Part shown: one piece after another, positions 1 to 14,269 of the stretch
Numbering within the stretch: position 1 is the stretch's first letter
Layout: each line of letters begins with the position of its first letter
NCBI GenBank assembly: GCA_025200525.1
Contig: CM045758.1
Coordinates: 6,506,580 to 6,570,579, forward strand
Direction of reading: 5' to 3'
DNA length: 64,000 bases
From: Camellia lanceoleosa
Taxonomy: Eukaryota > Streptophyta > Magnoliopsida > Ericales > Theaceae
Program-made: the position numbers and the translations under genes
The notes under the pieces: model-generated
Seen by the model: the letters and a program-made list of their open reading frames with translations, nothing else
Told to the model about the DNA's origin: nothing
Database searches by the model: none

Positions 1-181
1 AACATTCAGATTAAAAAGTAACAAAGAATAACACTCAATGGTGTATTAAGCATGGTAGATGATCTTCAACCATATATGTATTAAGCATACTACACTACCA
101 GTTTTCTGATCATTAAACCATACCTACTGTAAGGGTATGTGTTTGATGTTTAAACAAATCGCCAATGAAAAGGCCTAAATC

Positions 182-600
182 GTGAAAACTGGGCTCGCCG
201 AAGGCGGTGAGTTCAATCTTCGACAATACTCCAGAAGAAGACGCTATGATTGTTTGATAATGATGTCAAGAGACAAATGGATGAGAGACGAAGAACAAGA
301 ACCAAAACCAAAGTATGAAGATGATGATGATGAAACAGAGGAGTCGATGAGATTGAGCTCTGCGCAAATAGAGCAAGGCTAATAAGGTCTCTCGAGCGAG
401 TATAAATGCGAGACTTGTCACAAAGTGTTTCGATCTTACTAAGCAATTGGTAGGCACAGAAATAGTCACAAAAAAGCTCGAGCTCACAATAATGGAGTTT
501 CAAATCAAACCCATTAAGAAGCATTGAGGTTGTTGAAAATCTAAATGTATGCTTTCAAGAGAAAATCCATGAATTTTGGGGCGCTCAAAGGGATTGAGAT
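182..600 (+). pseudogene. C2H2 zinc-finger (ZAT-like) pseudogene fragment
   Basis: One reading frame from 182 encodes an acidic segment (DDDDETEESM) like the region that precedes the fingers in plant ZAT-type repressors. It meets two consecutive TAA stops near 379-387. The same frame then reads YKCETCHKVFRSY, a stop, AIGRHRNSHKKA (about 398-475). This is a plant C2H2 finger whose QALGGH signature has become stop-AIGRH, consistent with CAA changed to TAA plus a G-to-R change. A damaged second finger-like stretch may follow to about 600. Functional family members are nuclear transcription factors; with at least three in-frame stops this copy is not expected to make one. The family call rests on the finger motif. 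The exact relative and the original start cannot be named. Confidence 0.6.
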
Positions 601-655
601 GGGTTTATTGCGCGGTTCGTGAGGGGATGGAGGAAGAGAGAAGATGAAGAGAGTG

Positions 656-663
<8 letters not shown>

Positions 664-686
<23 letters not shown>

Positions 687-718
687 TTCTGAGAAGTGTG
701 TTTTCAAAATTTGAAAGA

Positions 719-758
<40 letters not shown>

Positions 759-780
759 GATCTCAGATGACAAAGAGAGA
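664..780. repeat. compound GA/TG microsatellite
   Basis: Runs of (GA)n at about 665-686, (TG)n at about 719-741 and (GA)n at about 741-760 follow one another. On the minus strand they read as CT-rich sequence, as in many plant 5' leaders, but no gene start is visible next to them. Confidence 0.9.
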
Positions 781-905
781 GAGGGATTCAGTATTGTTCA
801 AAACGCTGTAAGCCATTGATTGATTCAATCTAATGGTCCATGTATTGACAAAGTGACAAAAGTCTCATCAGAGTAAAAATCGAGCTTCCATGTTGTATAG
901 ATATA
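780..905 (-). repeat. diverged repeat module, copy 1
   Basis: This segment resembles 4480-4597: both hold a 'taatggtc' block, 'gacaaa.gtctcatc', 'gagctyc' and a terminal 'tatagata', in the same order and orientation. In both cases GA microsatellites lie on the left. On the minus strand each begins with a TATA-like AT stretch followed by a CT-rich leader, so it may be the promoter end of a dispersed element or an old segmental duplication. Confidence 0.45.
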
Positions 906-2589
906 TACGACCATAATCATATATAAACATTAGCTAAAAAGTCAAAAATTAATACAAAAAACCAACCCATTCTTTTCTCAACCCACAAAAAATAAAGCCA
1001 TGCAACACAAAAATGTATGTTTTTTCTTCTTCCAATTTCCAATTTTTTTTAAAAAAAACACCTCTGCTTCGTTATGTAAAATTAGAATTTCTACTCGTAA
1101 AGACCCACTTAAGTCTTCGCTCCAATGATTTTATCAATCAAAAGCTTTTCAAAACATAGAAAATCAACACCCATTTCCCATTAAAGAATCAAACCCATTG
1201 GATGATGTTTCCAATAGATGTTTATCTCGCCACTATAGATGTGGGCGATACATAAATAATTTCTATGTATAAACATTAGATGTAGATGTTGGAAAAATAA
1301 TTTTATAAACATAAAAATAATTTCCCACAATTAGATGTGGCAGATACATAAAACCATGTGAGAAATCAAACATTTCAAATTAATTTTATAAATGCATATC
1401 AGATTGAGATCAAAATGCATATAAATAAGGCAAAACTCAATGGATACAAATGAAAGCACAATCAAAGAATTGGATTAAATCACAGTACACAGCAAAGGTC
1501 CAATAATTCAAACCTTGGGGACAAAAGATCCAACTGAATAATTCATCTCCAGAACATTCCTTCCCTAAATGAAAGAATTGGATTAAATTCAGATTCAATT
1601 CTCTCTCAAACTATCAAATGTATATGGTATTACACATACATATCGTATATATGAATTGAACTCAATAAACAATAGATACCTTGAGTTCGCCTAAAGTTCT
1701 TCACGCCATGACCAGAGTAATTGGCATAACATCTCGCAATCGCCTTTCTTCCCTTCGTAATAATATCCGCCATCCATCAACAATTAAATGATATTTCAAT
1801 CTTACCTCTTTTTTCATCAAATTCAATTGAAATCTTGGTTAAAAACTTAATTTGATAGGAGTACTAATCCTTACTATTTTTTTTTTTAGCAAATCTTTTT
1901 GAAAAATTCCAAACTCCAATCCTTAATTTGATGGGAGTACTCCAATTATATTAGTTATAATTAAATTAAATTTACTGTGATATTAATTATAATATTAGTT
2001 TGATTATGTATGTCTTATGTAATATTTGATTATGACTCAATTTTTTTTTACTTACAATATTAAAAGAATTCAATTATGACATTTATAATGATTAATTTTA
2101 TAAATATCATAATTTACATATAGTACATATAGTTAAAAAATGGTGGCATTACTTAACAGTGGCACTGTTAAAAAGAAAACAAAAATATGAGATTTAACTG
2201 GTTCTGTTATAGGGATGCAAGGCTCATTTGTGTATGTTTTTTTCCCTATTACACTATTAAGAAATTAAAAAATTGTGATATTTATAAAAAAACACTTCAA
2301 CACATATTTTCAAAAAAGAAAAACAAAACAAAATAAATAAATAAAACACTCAATTAGTGAGCCAAACAGTGTCTCATTCCTACCCTAAAATCCATCCCTC
2401 AATTACAGGGTTTCTGCCCAAATCTAATCCTTTTCTCTGTTCAGTACGTGCATCATCTCCATCACCCTCCTTACTGTCCCAATGACTACTATTATAATCT
2501 ACTCTCTCAAAATAGGGGACCTGGGGAGCATAAGTTGTGCCTTGTGAGATTCACTTAGACTTATAAGTATATTTTGATGGTTTGAATCA
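906..2589. other. AT-rich intergenic sequence
   Basis: No open frame, RNA gene or terminal repeat pair was recognised. The stretch is AT-rich with many short poly-A and poly-T runs. Confidence 0.6.
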
Positions 2590-4170
2590 AATATAATGGC
2601 CTTGTTCAACGTCAAACATTTCAAACATATCAAACATATCAAACCCATTACATACATCTATATATATCAAACATTGTTTAATCAGATTAACTATATATCA
2701 AACATTGTTTAATCAGATTAAACATTTCAAACATATCAAACCCACCATATCAAACATTTCAAACATATCAAACCCATATCAACATCATCTATATTTTTAA
2801 TCAGATTAACCATATCAAACATTTCAAACCCATTCCATATATGATATATATAATACACACAAATACATACATGTTCAACATAAATCATCAAACCCATTTC
2901 AAATATAATGGCCTTGTTTGGTTTAATCAAACCATGTTCAACATCAAACATTTCAAACATATCAAACATATCAAACCCATTACATTCAAATTGTTTAATC
3001 AGATTATATATCGACATAAACCCATTAATCGACACATATCATCAAACCCATTACATATATCAAACCCATTACATATATGATATATATAATACACACAAAT
3101 ACATACATGTTCAACATAAATCATCAAACCCATTTCATAAATCAAAATTATGTTCAACATCAAACATTATCAGATTAACCATATCAAACATTTCAAACCC
3201 ATTCCATATATGATATATATAATACACACAAATACATACATGTTCAACATAAATCATCAAACCCATTTCAAATATAATGGCCTTGTTTGGTTTAATCAAA
3301 ACCATGTTCAACATCAAACATTTCAAACATATCAAACATATCAAACCCATTACATTCAAATTGTTTAATCAGATTACATATATCAGATTACAAACCCATT
3401 AATCAGATTACATATCATCAAACCCATTACATATATCAAACCCATTTCAAACCCATTACATATATGATATATATAATACACACAAACACATACATGTTCA
3501 ACATAAATCATCAAACCCATTTCATAAATCAAAATTATGTTCAACATCAAACATTATCAGATTAACCATATCAAACATTTCAAACCCATTCCATATATGA
3601 TATATATAATACACACAAATACATACATGTTCAACATAAATCATCAAACCCATTTCAAATATAATGGCCTTGTTTGGTTTAATCAAACCATGTTCAACAT
3701 CAAACATTTCAAACATATCAAACATATCAAACCCATTACATTCAAATTGTTTAATCAGATTACATATATCAGATTACAAACCCATTAATCAGATAACATA
3801 TCATCAAACCCATTACATATATCAAACATAATACACACAAACCCATTAATCAGATAACATATCATCAAACCCATTGATCAGATTACAAACCCATTAATCA
3901 GATAACATATCATCAAACCCATTACATATATGATATATATAATACACACAAATACATACATGTTCAACATAAATCATCAAACCCATTTCAAACCCATTTC
4001 ATAAATCAAAATTATGTTCAACATCAAACATTATCAGATTAACCATATCAAACATTTCAAACCCAAACATTTCAGATTAACCATGTTCAACATTTCAAAC
4101 TATGTATATATATGTATACATATATATACATCCAAAATGCAAATTATATATATTATACACACAAATACAT
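2590..4170. repeat. satellite-like tandem array with higher-order period
   Basis: The array is built from short words such as 'atcaaacatttcaaac', 'catatcaaaccc' and 'aatcagatta'. A module of about 200 bp containing 'ccattccatatatgatat', 'acacaaatacatacatg' and 'aatggccttgtttgg' starts near 2810, 3179 and 3565, giving periods of about 369 and 386 bp. A partial copy runs from about 3925. The several 70-100 codon open frames on both strands (methionine, isoleucine and histidine rich) are a by-product of stop-poor repeat words, not genes. Confidence 0.9.
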
Positions 4171-4179
4171 ACATATTGG

Positions 4180-4597
4180 CTTGAGAGAGAGAGAGAGAGA
4201 GGGGTAACCGGGGACAGTGACGGTGATGCTCTGGCCGGGGACAGACTTCGGTCCGGTTCCGGCAGTGACGAACCCCTGTTGACGGCAGAGAGAAGATGAA
4301 GACAGGAAAGCACGGCAAGGGTTGGGTTGGGTTTCGACAGGGAAACACGGGAATGGGCTTCAATGGAGATAGAGAGAGAGAGAGAGAGAGTGTTCAAAAT
4401 TTGAAAACAGAAAGAGAGGAGAGGCGTATCTGTGAGAGAGAGAGAGAGAGGGTGTGTGTTGAGAGTGTGCGTTGAAAGAGATGAGAGGGAGATGTTTTTG
4501 ACCCTCAGATTAAATCAATTTAATGGTCAAAATTTGAACAAAGGGACAAATGTCTCATCTGCTTTGAAAAATAGAGCTCCCTTTATATAGATAACCA
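4180..4597 (-). repeat. GA microsatellites and diverged repeat module, copy 2
   Basis: Three GA runs (about 4185-4201, 4370-4390 and 4434-4451) flank GC-richer sequence. The end at 4480-4597 is the second copy of the module at 780-905. Read on the minus strand, 'tatataaagggagc' (about 4575-4588) looks like a TATA box followed by a long CT-rich leader. I see no convincing coding sequence downstream of it. Confidence 0.5.
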
Positions 4598-5094
4598 AAA
4601 AAAATATCTCATTGTGATATTTTGGATAAATTAAAAATAAAAATTCTACCATTTAATATTTGTAACAAAATAATTTTTTTATTTTTTATTTTATCAATTT
4701 AAATTATTTATCTTTTTAGGTTAACTAAAATCGACAAAAAAAATTAAATATTTTTGTTATTAAACTCAATTAAAATATATATTTTAGACATTTTATATAT
4801 ATATATTTATATTGAATTTAATAAATAAAATATTTTATTTCATCAACTTTAGTTAACGAAAATAGACAAATAATTTAGATTAAAAAATCAAAATATTATT
4901 ATTTAAATTGATAAAATTAAAATTTTAATACAATAGCCAAACTGTTTTTCTTCTTTTTTTTAATTGTCCCTTATATGGTTGTTGGATAATATGAATTGTC
5001 TCTTATAATTCTGAAAATTACAAACTCATTGTTAAAAAAATTTAACCAACAAAATTAACACACACAAAAAAAAATGAAAATATAAACTAATCTA
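4598..5094. other. AT-rich intergenic sequence
   Basis: Extremely AT-rich with no recognisable gene. Confidence 0.6.
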
Positions 5095-5661
5095 CTATAC
5101 ACTAATAAAATTACATGAATTTTTAACTAAAATATATTTATAGATATCATTACAAATTGTTAATTGATTTAATAATTTATTAATAAATGTGTAATTTGTT
5201 ATGCACTTAAAAATTTGAAGGGACGTGATGTGATGTAATTTTTAAAAACATAAGAAGCAATTTGTATTTTAAGTAAATTTCAAGATATGTATTTGTAATT
5301 TAACCATTTTTCGGGTAAATAACAAATATATCCCCTACAATTTGTTTAAAATACAGATTATCTTTGAAAATTTACAAATACTCCCTTATTAGAATTTTTT
5401 ATTTAACTAAATTAATTGGGAAAAAAAGAAAAACTTCTAATTGTTATCCTATACATCAATAAAATTATATGAATTATTAATTAAAATAAATTTATGACAT
5501 CATTAAAAATTATTAATTGATTTGATAATTTATTAATAAAATGAATTATTTGTTATGAAATTTAAAATTTCAAAAGACGGCATGTAATTTCCAAAATTAT
5601 ATGGAACAATTTATATTTTAAACAAATCTCAAAAGTGTATTTATAATTTATCCTTATTTTT
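5095..5661. repeat. direct duplication, about 0.2 kb, diverged
   Basis: Positions 5095-5311 and about 5450-5661 align along their length. Both begin with 'aataaaatta.atgaat' and share 'aattgattt.ataatttatt', 'ttgttatg' and a 'gtatttgtaattta' or 'gtatttataattta' end. They are direct copies separated by about 140 bp of related AT-rich sequence and probably belong to an old non-coding element. Confidence 0.6.
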
Positions 5662-7487
5662 ATGGTGTTATCATTGATTATTTGTGAAAAAATCTTTTGA
5701 GGAACTACGTTTATTTAAATATAGCATATGAATAAAATTATAAAAATTTTGAGAGCCAAGTATAAATAATTTTGTATAATCTTCATAAATATTATACCTA
5801 CGCTTAAGGCAAATGTGGACTAATAAATCCGCAAGTCTTATGTTTTAACTTCCCTTACGGGTGGGTGGATTGGGGTTGGAGGTCCCTCTCACAATTTTTT
5901 TAAAAAAAATATGAACAACTTTCTACTGAAAATTCTCTCAAACCTACAACACATGATAATAATCCTAACGGAGACAATATGCTTTACATCCTTCTCCAAG
6001 AAAGAGAGCTACAAAACAAATAAAAATAATAATAATCTCGAACACCATCTTCCAATTAATCAAAAATTTGTTTATTTCCTCTTGTCAATCCCAATTGTGA
6101 GGTCAAAAGTATGAAGAGAATCGTCGTGTGGTTGGGAAAATGGCATAATTTTAGGCTCAGACCCAGATTGGACTTTTTGTTGATGGAGGGTCGAACATTT
6201 CCTGAGACCAACCTACCCGTTCGACCTTCTGTGGGCTCCGAAGAGCTTGGCTTGCCACTGCTTGGAACGGCACCCCTCTTTGATGTGCTATCATGTTGAG
6301 AGGTGGGAGTGCAGTCTCTCCCAGAATCAAGTTGCTAATTAAGATACACAAGGCATTCATTAGTGTATATCCCATATATGTGTGTAAATTTGCGGACTTG
6401 CATTTATCAATTTAAAAAATTCGAAAAGGTTTTAGCAGGATGAACTGGAATCCAAGTTGGCATGGAGAGAAGAGGTTTTAACTGAAAAAAATTTACTGTT
6501 TGAGTAACTACTATTAAAACATTACTCAACGTATTGTAGTGGGCACATTCATAGGCACATGGATGTTAATCTAAAAAATAACATCAAAATATTAAAACAT
6601 GTATATAAAATATCCATGAGCCAATTGAGTTTCACTTTTAAATGAGTTTTGAATGCTCTTCATAACAAAGCAAAGTGATTTATTTATTTATTTTGTTAAA
6701 TAACAATGCAAAGTGATTTACAAGTGTATATGATTAAAAATGGGCCTAAAATGGACTACCCCAAACCTACTATATATCCTACCATACGTAATCACAACCC
6801 CAAAAAAAAAAAAAAGAAAGAAAGAAAGGGGAAAAGAAATAAAAAAAAATTGGGGAAAGGCAGTCCACAAATGTTTGGATGATAGAAAACTTGAAGGGAA
6901 ATGTGAATCTCATTACTAGCAATACAATTTGTGTCGATACTATTCAAGTGTTTGGTTTCATTGGGAACTCTCCATGGGGAAATTTCAAATATTGTAAGCA
7001 CAATTTTTTTTTAAACTCTTACATGGCTAACATTCCTCCAAAAAATGCGAGATCCTCATAACAAAGTGGGTTGAATCAGATTCCTATTTAGTTTTAGAAT
7101 CACTTTCTTATTTCAATCCATTCCAAACATTGGTTTCATATAGTGGGCCAAAATCATATTCTGACTCCCATCAAAATTCGGGGAGAAAATGCAAACTGAC
7201 AAACACATTTGAACAGAAGTCAAAATTAACCAGCATAACTATACTCTATATTTTATTTAATCTTCATTTGCACATTATTCACATTTTATCATTAGTTTTT
7301 TGTAATCAAGCACATTCTAAGGTAGGAATGACAAAAGCACCTTTAAACTCTACCAAAAAGAAGCAGACCGTGAATCAGTCCTGATTATGCAAATAATGAT
7401 GGCCAATCAAGGAAACAACGATAAATGAGAATAAACAAATGCAAACAATAAATTAAATAAAATAAAATTATTTTTCACATTACTCAC
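5662..7487. other. intergenic sequence with no recognised gene
   Basis: This stretch holds short unsupported open frames and an A-rich tract at about 6800-6850. Positions 6110-6310 are clearly richer in GC than their surroundings and open on both strands, but I could not match them to a family. I looked here for the last exons of the neighbouring kinase pseudogene on the minus strand and did not find them. Confidence 0.5.
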
Positions 7488-7824
7488 CACTTCCTTAGAA
7501 GATGGGACATCATCGGATGCTTTGTGCTTGGAATGATCACCATGCAGTCTAACACCTGATGTGTTTCTTCTGGTAAATGCTTCCACCGCACCTGAGAATC
7601 TATCCTAATCTCTTGTCCCACTAAACTCATCACATAGCAAGCATTTGAATCTATGAGATATTGAACAAACTTCTTTCTCCTACATTTAAAAAAGATACAA
7701 GCTGAAACACCCAAGAACCTATCATAGTGATCTGATTCTGAAAGCGCCTTTGTTATCAATTTCAAAAACTCTTTTTCTTATCTAAAAACTCTCACAATCA
7801 AATTGGTGGCATCTATGAAAACAT

Positions 7825-7986
7825 AGTTGTCAGAATCTAATGATTCACGATTCATGTATAGATCGATGTGGATGAATAGGTAAATCTTTTTTCAAGGATG
7901 AATGTTGTGATTCACGGTTCACTTCACAAATTTATGATCCATGCAATTCTTGGAGATATCAGGTCTAATAGATTCTGAACCTTGTT
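7825..7986. mobile_element. short MITE-like element, GATTC-rich
   Basis: A segment of about 160 bp starts 'agttgtcagaatctaatg' and ends in sequence whose reverse complement is 'ggttcagaatcta', giving imperfect terminal inverted repeats. The start matches the ends of the larger element at 11187-12024. It lies in an intron of the kinase pseudogene. No coding sequence. Confidence 0.5.
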
Positions 7987-10900
7987 ACTTCTTTTTCTTT
8001 TTTTTTCTGCTTTTTTTTTTTTTTTTCTTTTTGTGGAAATGCCATTATACCACTTCTAAAGTGAAAATAACTAATACTCATACATAATTTATTATTCTTT
8101 TGATAATTAGAGAATTTAATAGGAACTAATCAGACTCATTATTTTCTTAAACCCTTCTTTTTTTTTTTGTCCAGAGTAAAAAGAAGTCAAAATAAATTTT
8201 CTAACGACGCTCAAGACTAAAATAACTTCAACCCATAAATTATCTATTGCTATTTTGGTAAAATAATCATAGTTTAATATGATATGGGTCAGATAAATTA
8301 GAATCAACGGTCCTACAACATTTTTAATTTTTCTGAACAGTAAGTATACAAGACACATTTTGAGGTGTGTTATGTTTAAACTAAAGGTTCCCACCTGCTC
8401 TCTCTTATTATTTTATTGACTTTAAGGTTTCTAGGTCCATTTTCTAATGTCAAGAGAGAACATAGTATGGTTTTTAAAGAATCATATGGTTAGTAGGATT
8501 CAGACCCATATCTCCTACATTGAGAGCAAATGTCTTCCCAATTATACAACATAACCATTTCCTTATATAAGAATACTGAAATAATGATTCTCTAGAATGT
8601 CTGGAAAGCTTGTTTCCATATGACATCTGTTTGTCCATTTAAATAGATAACTCCTAAAACATGATACCAAACAAGACCCAACAGGAAATCCTTTATGAGC
8701 TGTCAGCTCAACCTAAAGATCAGGACTTTGTGAACACATGAAAACTTGATCAAGTCTGATAGTCAGTAGCTCAAACTTGACAATACTATCTAAAACTTTG
8801 CTTTGTCCGAGAAAACAAGCTACGCTACAAAGGCACCCACACCTATATAGACACAATCTCCGGGACATAACTTTTACGTTTGTGTGTATGGGCCTCCTTA
8901 GGTAGCATTTGCTGATGTTGCCAATTTTCTAGTTTCTGTTTACAAAAACAAGAATCATGTCTTTTGTTTTTTTGTTTGGTAAACACATGTTTTCAAGTCA
9001 CAACACCAAGCTAAGCAAGCATGTTTCGTGAGTTTGCAGTGAGGAGAGGGTGGCCAGAGGTCGTTGCCAGAGGGAGGAGGGTGGCTGGAGTCTGGAGGGA
9101 GGGGTAGCAGGAGGTGGTTGCAAGGTTACTAGACGGGCCTTCAACTTTTTCTTCTTTTCTTCTTTTTTCCCTAAACTGGCGCAAGTCTAAAAATGACATG
9201 TATTTATTTAATTTGAGCATATAGATCTTGACAGAGCAGAATGATGAAAAAAGATTCATGTAGCTGACCCCACTTTATTGGGACACAAGGTTTGGTTTAG
9301 TTTGGTTTGGCACAAGTTTGTAGATTGCACATATAAACCATTGGCATGTCTTTTTCAATTGTTCTTTTTGACAAATTTGGAAATAAACTAAAGGTTGCAG
9401 TCTATTCATTATGTATCAGATTGGAGTCAGCTAGTATCGAAAAAAACATCAGCATCATATTGAAGAATAGACGGTCATGAGTGGAGAGCCACATGTGACA
9501 AAGCACAGCAGGTGAACCATCTAAAAGTTCTAAAAGGAATATAAAAAAAATAAATTTAGAAAATAAGAATTGATATGACACATGCATTGTAGTGCTCGTG
9601 CTGATTAGAGTAGAACACACCTGAAGGCCTTTCCGCTCTTTCACCAGATGGTCCAGCATTTAAAGCTGGTTTGGCTGCTGCTTGCTGAAGTAGACACGAG
9701 CAATAAATTTAATACATAAACAGAATATAAAAGTCAAACATTATAACATATACAAGAACTGACCCTTTGTCTTGAACTGGCACCGATCTGAGGGTACTTC
9801 AAAATTGTCCAATCAAATACATAATCAAATTGATAGCCTGCACAAGTACATCACGGAATTAAATTTTAGGACAGCACTCTTGAAGAATATCACTTGTTCG
9901 TGATGTACGAATTTCCCCCCTTGGTTTCAAATTTCAATCCAATTTCCAATCCGTTCAATTTAAAATGTTATCAATCTGAAGACATTGAACCAAGAAAATA
10001 ATTGAAATGGCCTTCTTTTTCATTTTAGAATCAAAGCTCATTAATTATCTTCTACGGCACATAGTTTAAACTAACTATTGAAATATTAGTTGATAATTGA
10101 TTTAGTAGCTCATTTTAAGAAACAAGATGATTCCATGATGATCATTGTTGCCTATGTTGATTCCTAAAACTGGCAAGGCATCTGTGGCAATTGTTTATCA
10201 GTAAATCTCAACGATCCAAAATTTCAATTACCTAATAAAGAAAATAAGTGAGTTTTTCATGGATCTTAAAGAGCACAATCCATGCCCACTGAATTAACTT
10301 GTGTAGAACTCTGAATTGGTAAAGTAGGAACCAAAGAAAGTATACCTCTTAACCAATAGCTATGTTACAGAAGTATTTCCATCACATTAATATGAGATGC
10401 AAGACTGCCTACTTACTTTTTTTTTAATAAAAAATAATGACAGGGATAGCATTAATAATAATGATAAAAACACCAATAACAAAATCATCATAATAATAAA
10501 AATGACAGAAACAATAATAACAATTACAAAAAAAAAAAAAAAAAACACCATAGCATGCTCACTTCCATCCAGAAGATCATGAACAAAACTGATACTAATT
10601 TTGGTATCAATACTTAATGCAATATTTGAAACTAAAACCCACTCAGTAGTTGGACAACCCCGACCATAACCAGTAAAGCTTCATTGAAAATCCCAAAGCC
10701 ATTTTTCCTTTTTTTTTTGCAAATTAAATAGAATTGTTCAACTGCCAGTTGAAACACTTTGTTTGACCACTTAAAAGGATTGTGTGAATTGAATTGTGTT
10801 CAAGCTTTATATATTATTAGTTAACAGGTTTTGAAATGTTTGCAAATAAAAAAAAAATAAAAGACATGTTTTGAAATTTGAAATCTAGAATCATTTGACT

Positions 10901-11186
10901 GCTTGTTGAATCAGCAACCCTTTTGATTTGTTAACCAGATCAATTTCCATTCTTTCAAGACAGGCAAGTTCTGGTTATCAGTTTGAACACTTAAAACTTA
11001 AAGACCCACATATGGCAACTGCTTTTCTTTCCCGTCACCTTTAAAGGCTCAAATCCATCCAATTCAAATTTTGTTTCCTTCTCTACAACCATTGGGTTGG
11101 TTTGTCTTCACAGTTTCTTAAATTACCCGCAAAATCACTCCCTGGACCTTTTTTTTCTATGCTCTACCTCTCTCACACCGGTCCTC

Positions 11187-12024
11187 TGTTATTAGAATCG
11201 TACGATTCACGATTCGAATCGTACGATTCGATTCGATTCGATTCAGTAGGTAATCGATTCGAACAGGTTGTGTGAATCGCAAATAGCTATGAATCGTAGG
11301 TGAATCGGTGAATCGAATCGGTGAATCGGAGAATCGTGAATCAATTCAATTCGCTAAAATCGATATTTGGCTTCCTTTTTTGAGTTTTTATTGTTGGAAA
11401 AAGGTTCATACAACCTTTTTAAGGTCTCTAAGATTACTATATGTCATCTTTTGACTTTCTATTCCTCCCTATTTACTCTCAAATACACAAACTTTAGCCC
11501 GAAAAAAAAAAAAAAAAAAAAAAGAACTCTCTCTCTCTACAATATTCTAGGCTTACATATTCAATTTTATCTAAATACTTGCATTTACAAAATAAATTTT
11601 TTGAAGGCATCAAGTGAGATTTTTGAAAAAGTTTGAAGATTTTAGTTTTTTAACCTTGTAAAAAGTTAAAAACATTGTTTTTGAGTTATTGTTACTTGGA
11701 AATTGAAAGTTTGTCTTCGTTTGCTTTCTTCATTAAGAAGTTGATAATAAATAGTATCTAAAAGGAAAAAGGTGAAGTGGTAAACATTGGAATCAATGTT
11801 AACTTCTTACTTAGACCACATGATCATCATTTAAAACAATATTTTTAGTGATTTGTGTCTAAATATTTCATATTTATTAGATATATTTTATATCTAAGTG
11901 TGTAGATATATTTTCTATATAATTAAAAAAGGTGACCGAATCTTTACGATTCACGATTCGATTCGATTCGTGATTCAGTACAATACCATTTCGATTCACG
12001 ATTCGAATCCCGATTTGACAACTA
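11187..12024. mobile_element. MITE-like element with GATTCG-rich inverted ends
   Basis: The left end (11187-11350) and right end (11935-12024) are dense in 'gattcg'/'cgaatc' and are inverted relative to each other. Reading inward, the left terminus is 'gttattagaatcgtacg' and the right terminus, on the minus strand, is 'gttgtcaaatcgggattcg'. The AT-rich middle has no transposase. It sits in the long kinase intron between the exons at 12335 and 9837. It is probably a non-autonomous DNA element; the superfamily is not decided because no clean target duplication was found. Confidence 0.6.
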
Positions 12025-12779
12025 TGCACTGGTCATTCAAGTGATGTCCATCCAAATGGTTGCTCGAAGCAGAGACCTATATTACATTCATTTCATTTTT
12101 ACTCATTTGCAATTTAGGATTATAAAATATAAGAGGGAAATTCCACCAAAAAATAAAAGATAAAAAATGAAGAAGATGAAGATGAAGATGAATGCATTGC
12201 GTGGGCAGGGGCGGTTATAGCAGATTTAGATGAAGCTATGAAAGTGATTTTTATCATTATCTGAATGTTTACATGACATGCCATCCATAAGAATATAGAT
12301 GAAGAATTCGCAAGTAGAACCTCGAGGGTCTGACCTTCTCGAATAAATAAATCCCAAAAGAATCTCTTCAAATATGCATAATCTGGTGTATCCTCTAACT
12401 GCAATGATCAACAATAGTGGAAGCATGATATGAGCTTTGATGGATAACCCTTGCACAGGACCTGTTGAAGATAATTTAATATTCAATGTATATTCTGTGT
12501 CCCATGCTTGACTGATACACTAACCAAATAATTTTTTCTGAGTTCAATCCTATTTATCCATGAAATGTCACATTATTCACCATAAACAATTAAAATTACT
12601 AAAGGCCAATACCTCAATAGAAGTAAGCATCTTCTTTTCACTAATCTTATCATATTTCTGTTTTTTTGTTCCAGCCTTTAAACCCTGCCAGGGAAGGCTG
12701 ATGCACAGGAATGTAGCAAATCAGGACAATGTTAAATCGTGTAACAAACTTCTTGAATATAGACAAACTAAAAGGATCA

Positions 12780-12893
<114 letters not shown>

Positions 12894-12937
12894 TCAAATA
12901 AGATTTAAATGGCATGGCATGTAATACAAAATTATTA

Positions 12938-13108
<171 letters not shown>

Positions 13109-13999
13109 TTAATTGAAAAAACACAAGAATGCCATAAACATTCAAATAACAGCTAAATTAGAATCATAGAATCTAAACGAGTGGGGGCTATATTCACAGC
13201 TAAAAAGGTTGCATCCACTCCTTAGATATGAGAGTAAGAGCTGTGAATAGCCCCAGCCAATAATCTGAAACAACACGTAAGGAAATATCCAGGGAGATAT
13301 GAGAGCAAATAAATTCATCCATAGAGGACTGGAACAGATGTACAGCAGTGAATCTATTGTTGTTGCACATTCCAATTGCAATGACCAAAAGATGTGCAAA
13401 AGATTTTGAGCAACTATTGTCATTGCACATTCCAGTAGCAAACCATCAAATATGTGGTTAACGATGCAATCATTTCAGTGATGAGAAATTGGGAACACGT
13501 GAAAAAGAGAAGGGGAAAGAATAGGTTGACTATTAGGAGAATCTGAGAAGAAAAATACATCAACTAATCATGTCACCAATGCCATTTGAACATTACTTTC
13601 AACTTTTATAAGGCACAAAAAGTCGGAGACATGTAAAAGATGACATTAGCAAATTCTAAAACCAGTTGTCAACCAAGAACTTGCTCAATTACACTGAATT
13701 GAAATTGAAAAGCATGCTCCAAAAAACAAGACTAGCAAAAGGAACTGCAAGAAACCACGATGCAGTTTCTTTCTTTAATCTGTAAGCTAGATGCAATGTC
13801 TAAGTGTAACATGAAAAAGAATAAAGGGAATACCTGTATGGTATGTGCTTATGAGTTTGAAGATCCCTATACTTTTTGCAAGGCCATAATCAATGATATA
13901 TACATGCGGCATGATCAGTCAATTCAAAAATAACTTCAGAAAAATATGAAGCAAATCTCACTACCTCGATAAAGAACTTGTGTCACTTATATATCATTA

Positions 14000-14269
<270 letters not shown>

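Noticed and set aside
2736..3788. Open frames of 67-101 codons on both strands inside the AT-rich array
   Set aside because: They repeat with the array unit and encode low-complexity Met/Ile/His strings; no start context or family similarity.
6111..6375. GC-richer segment open on both strands, with a weak 'gggtcgaac' B-box-like word
   Set aside because: No matching A box at the right distance and no cloverleaf, so neither a tRNA nor a SINE call is supportable.
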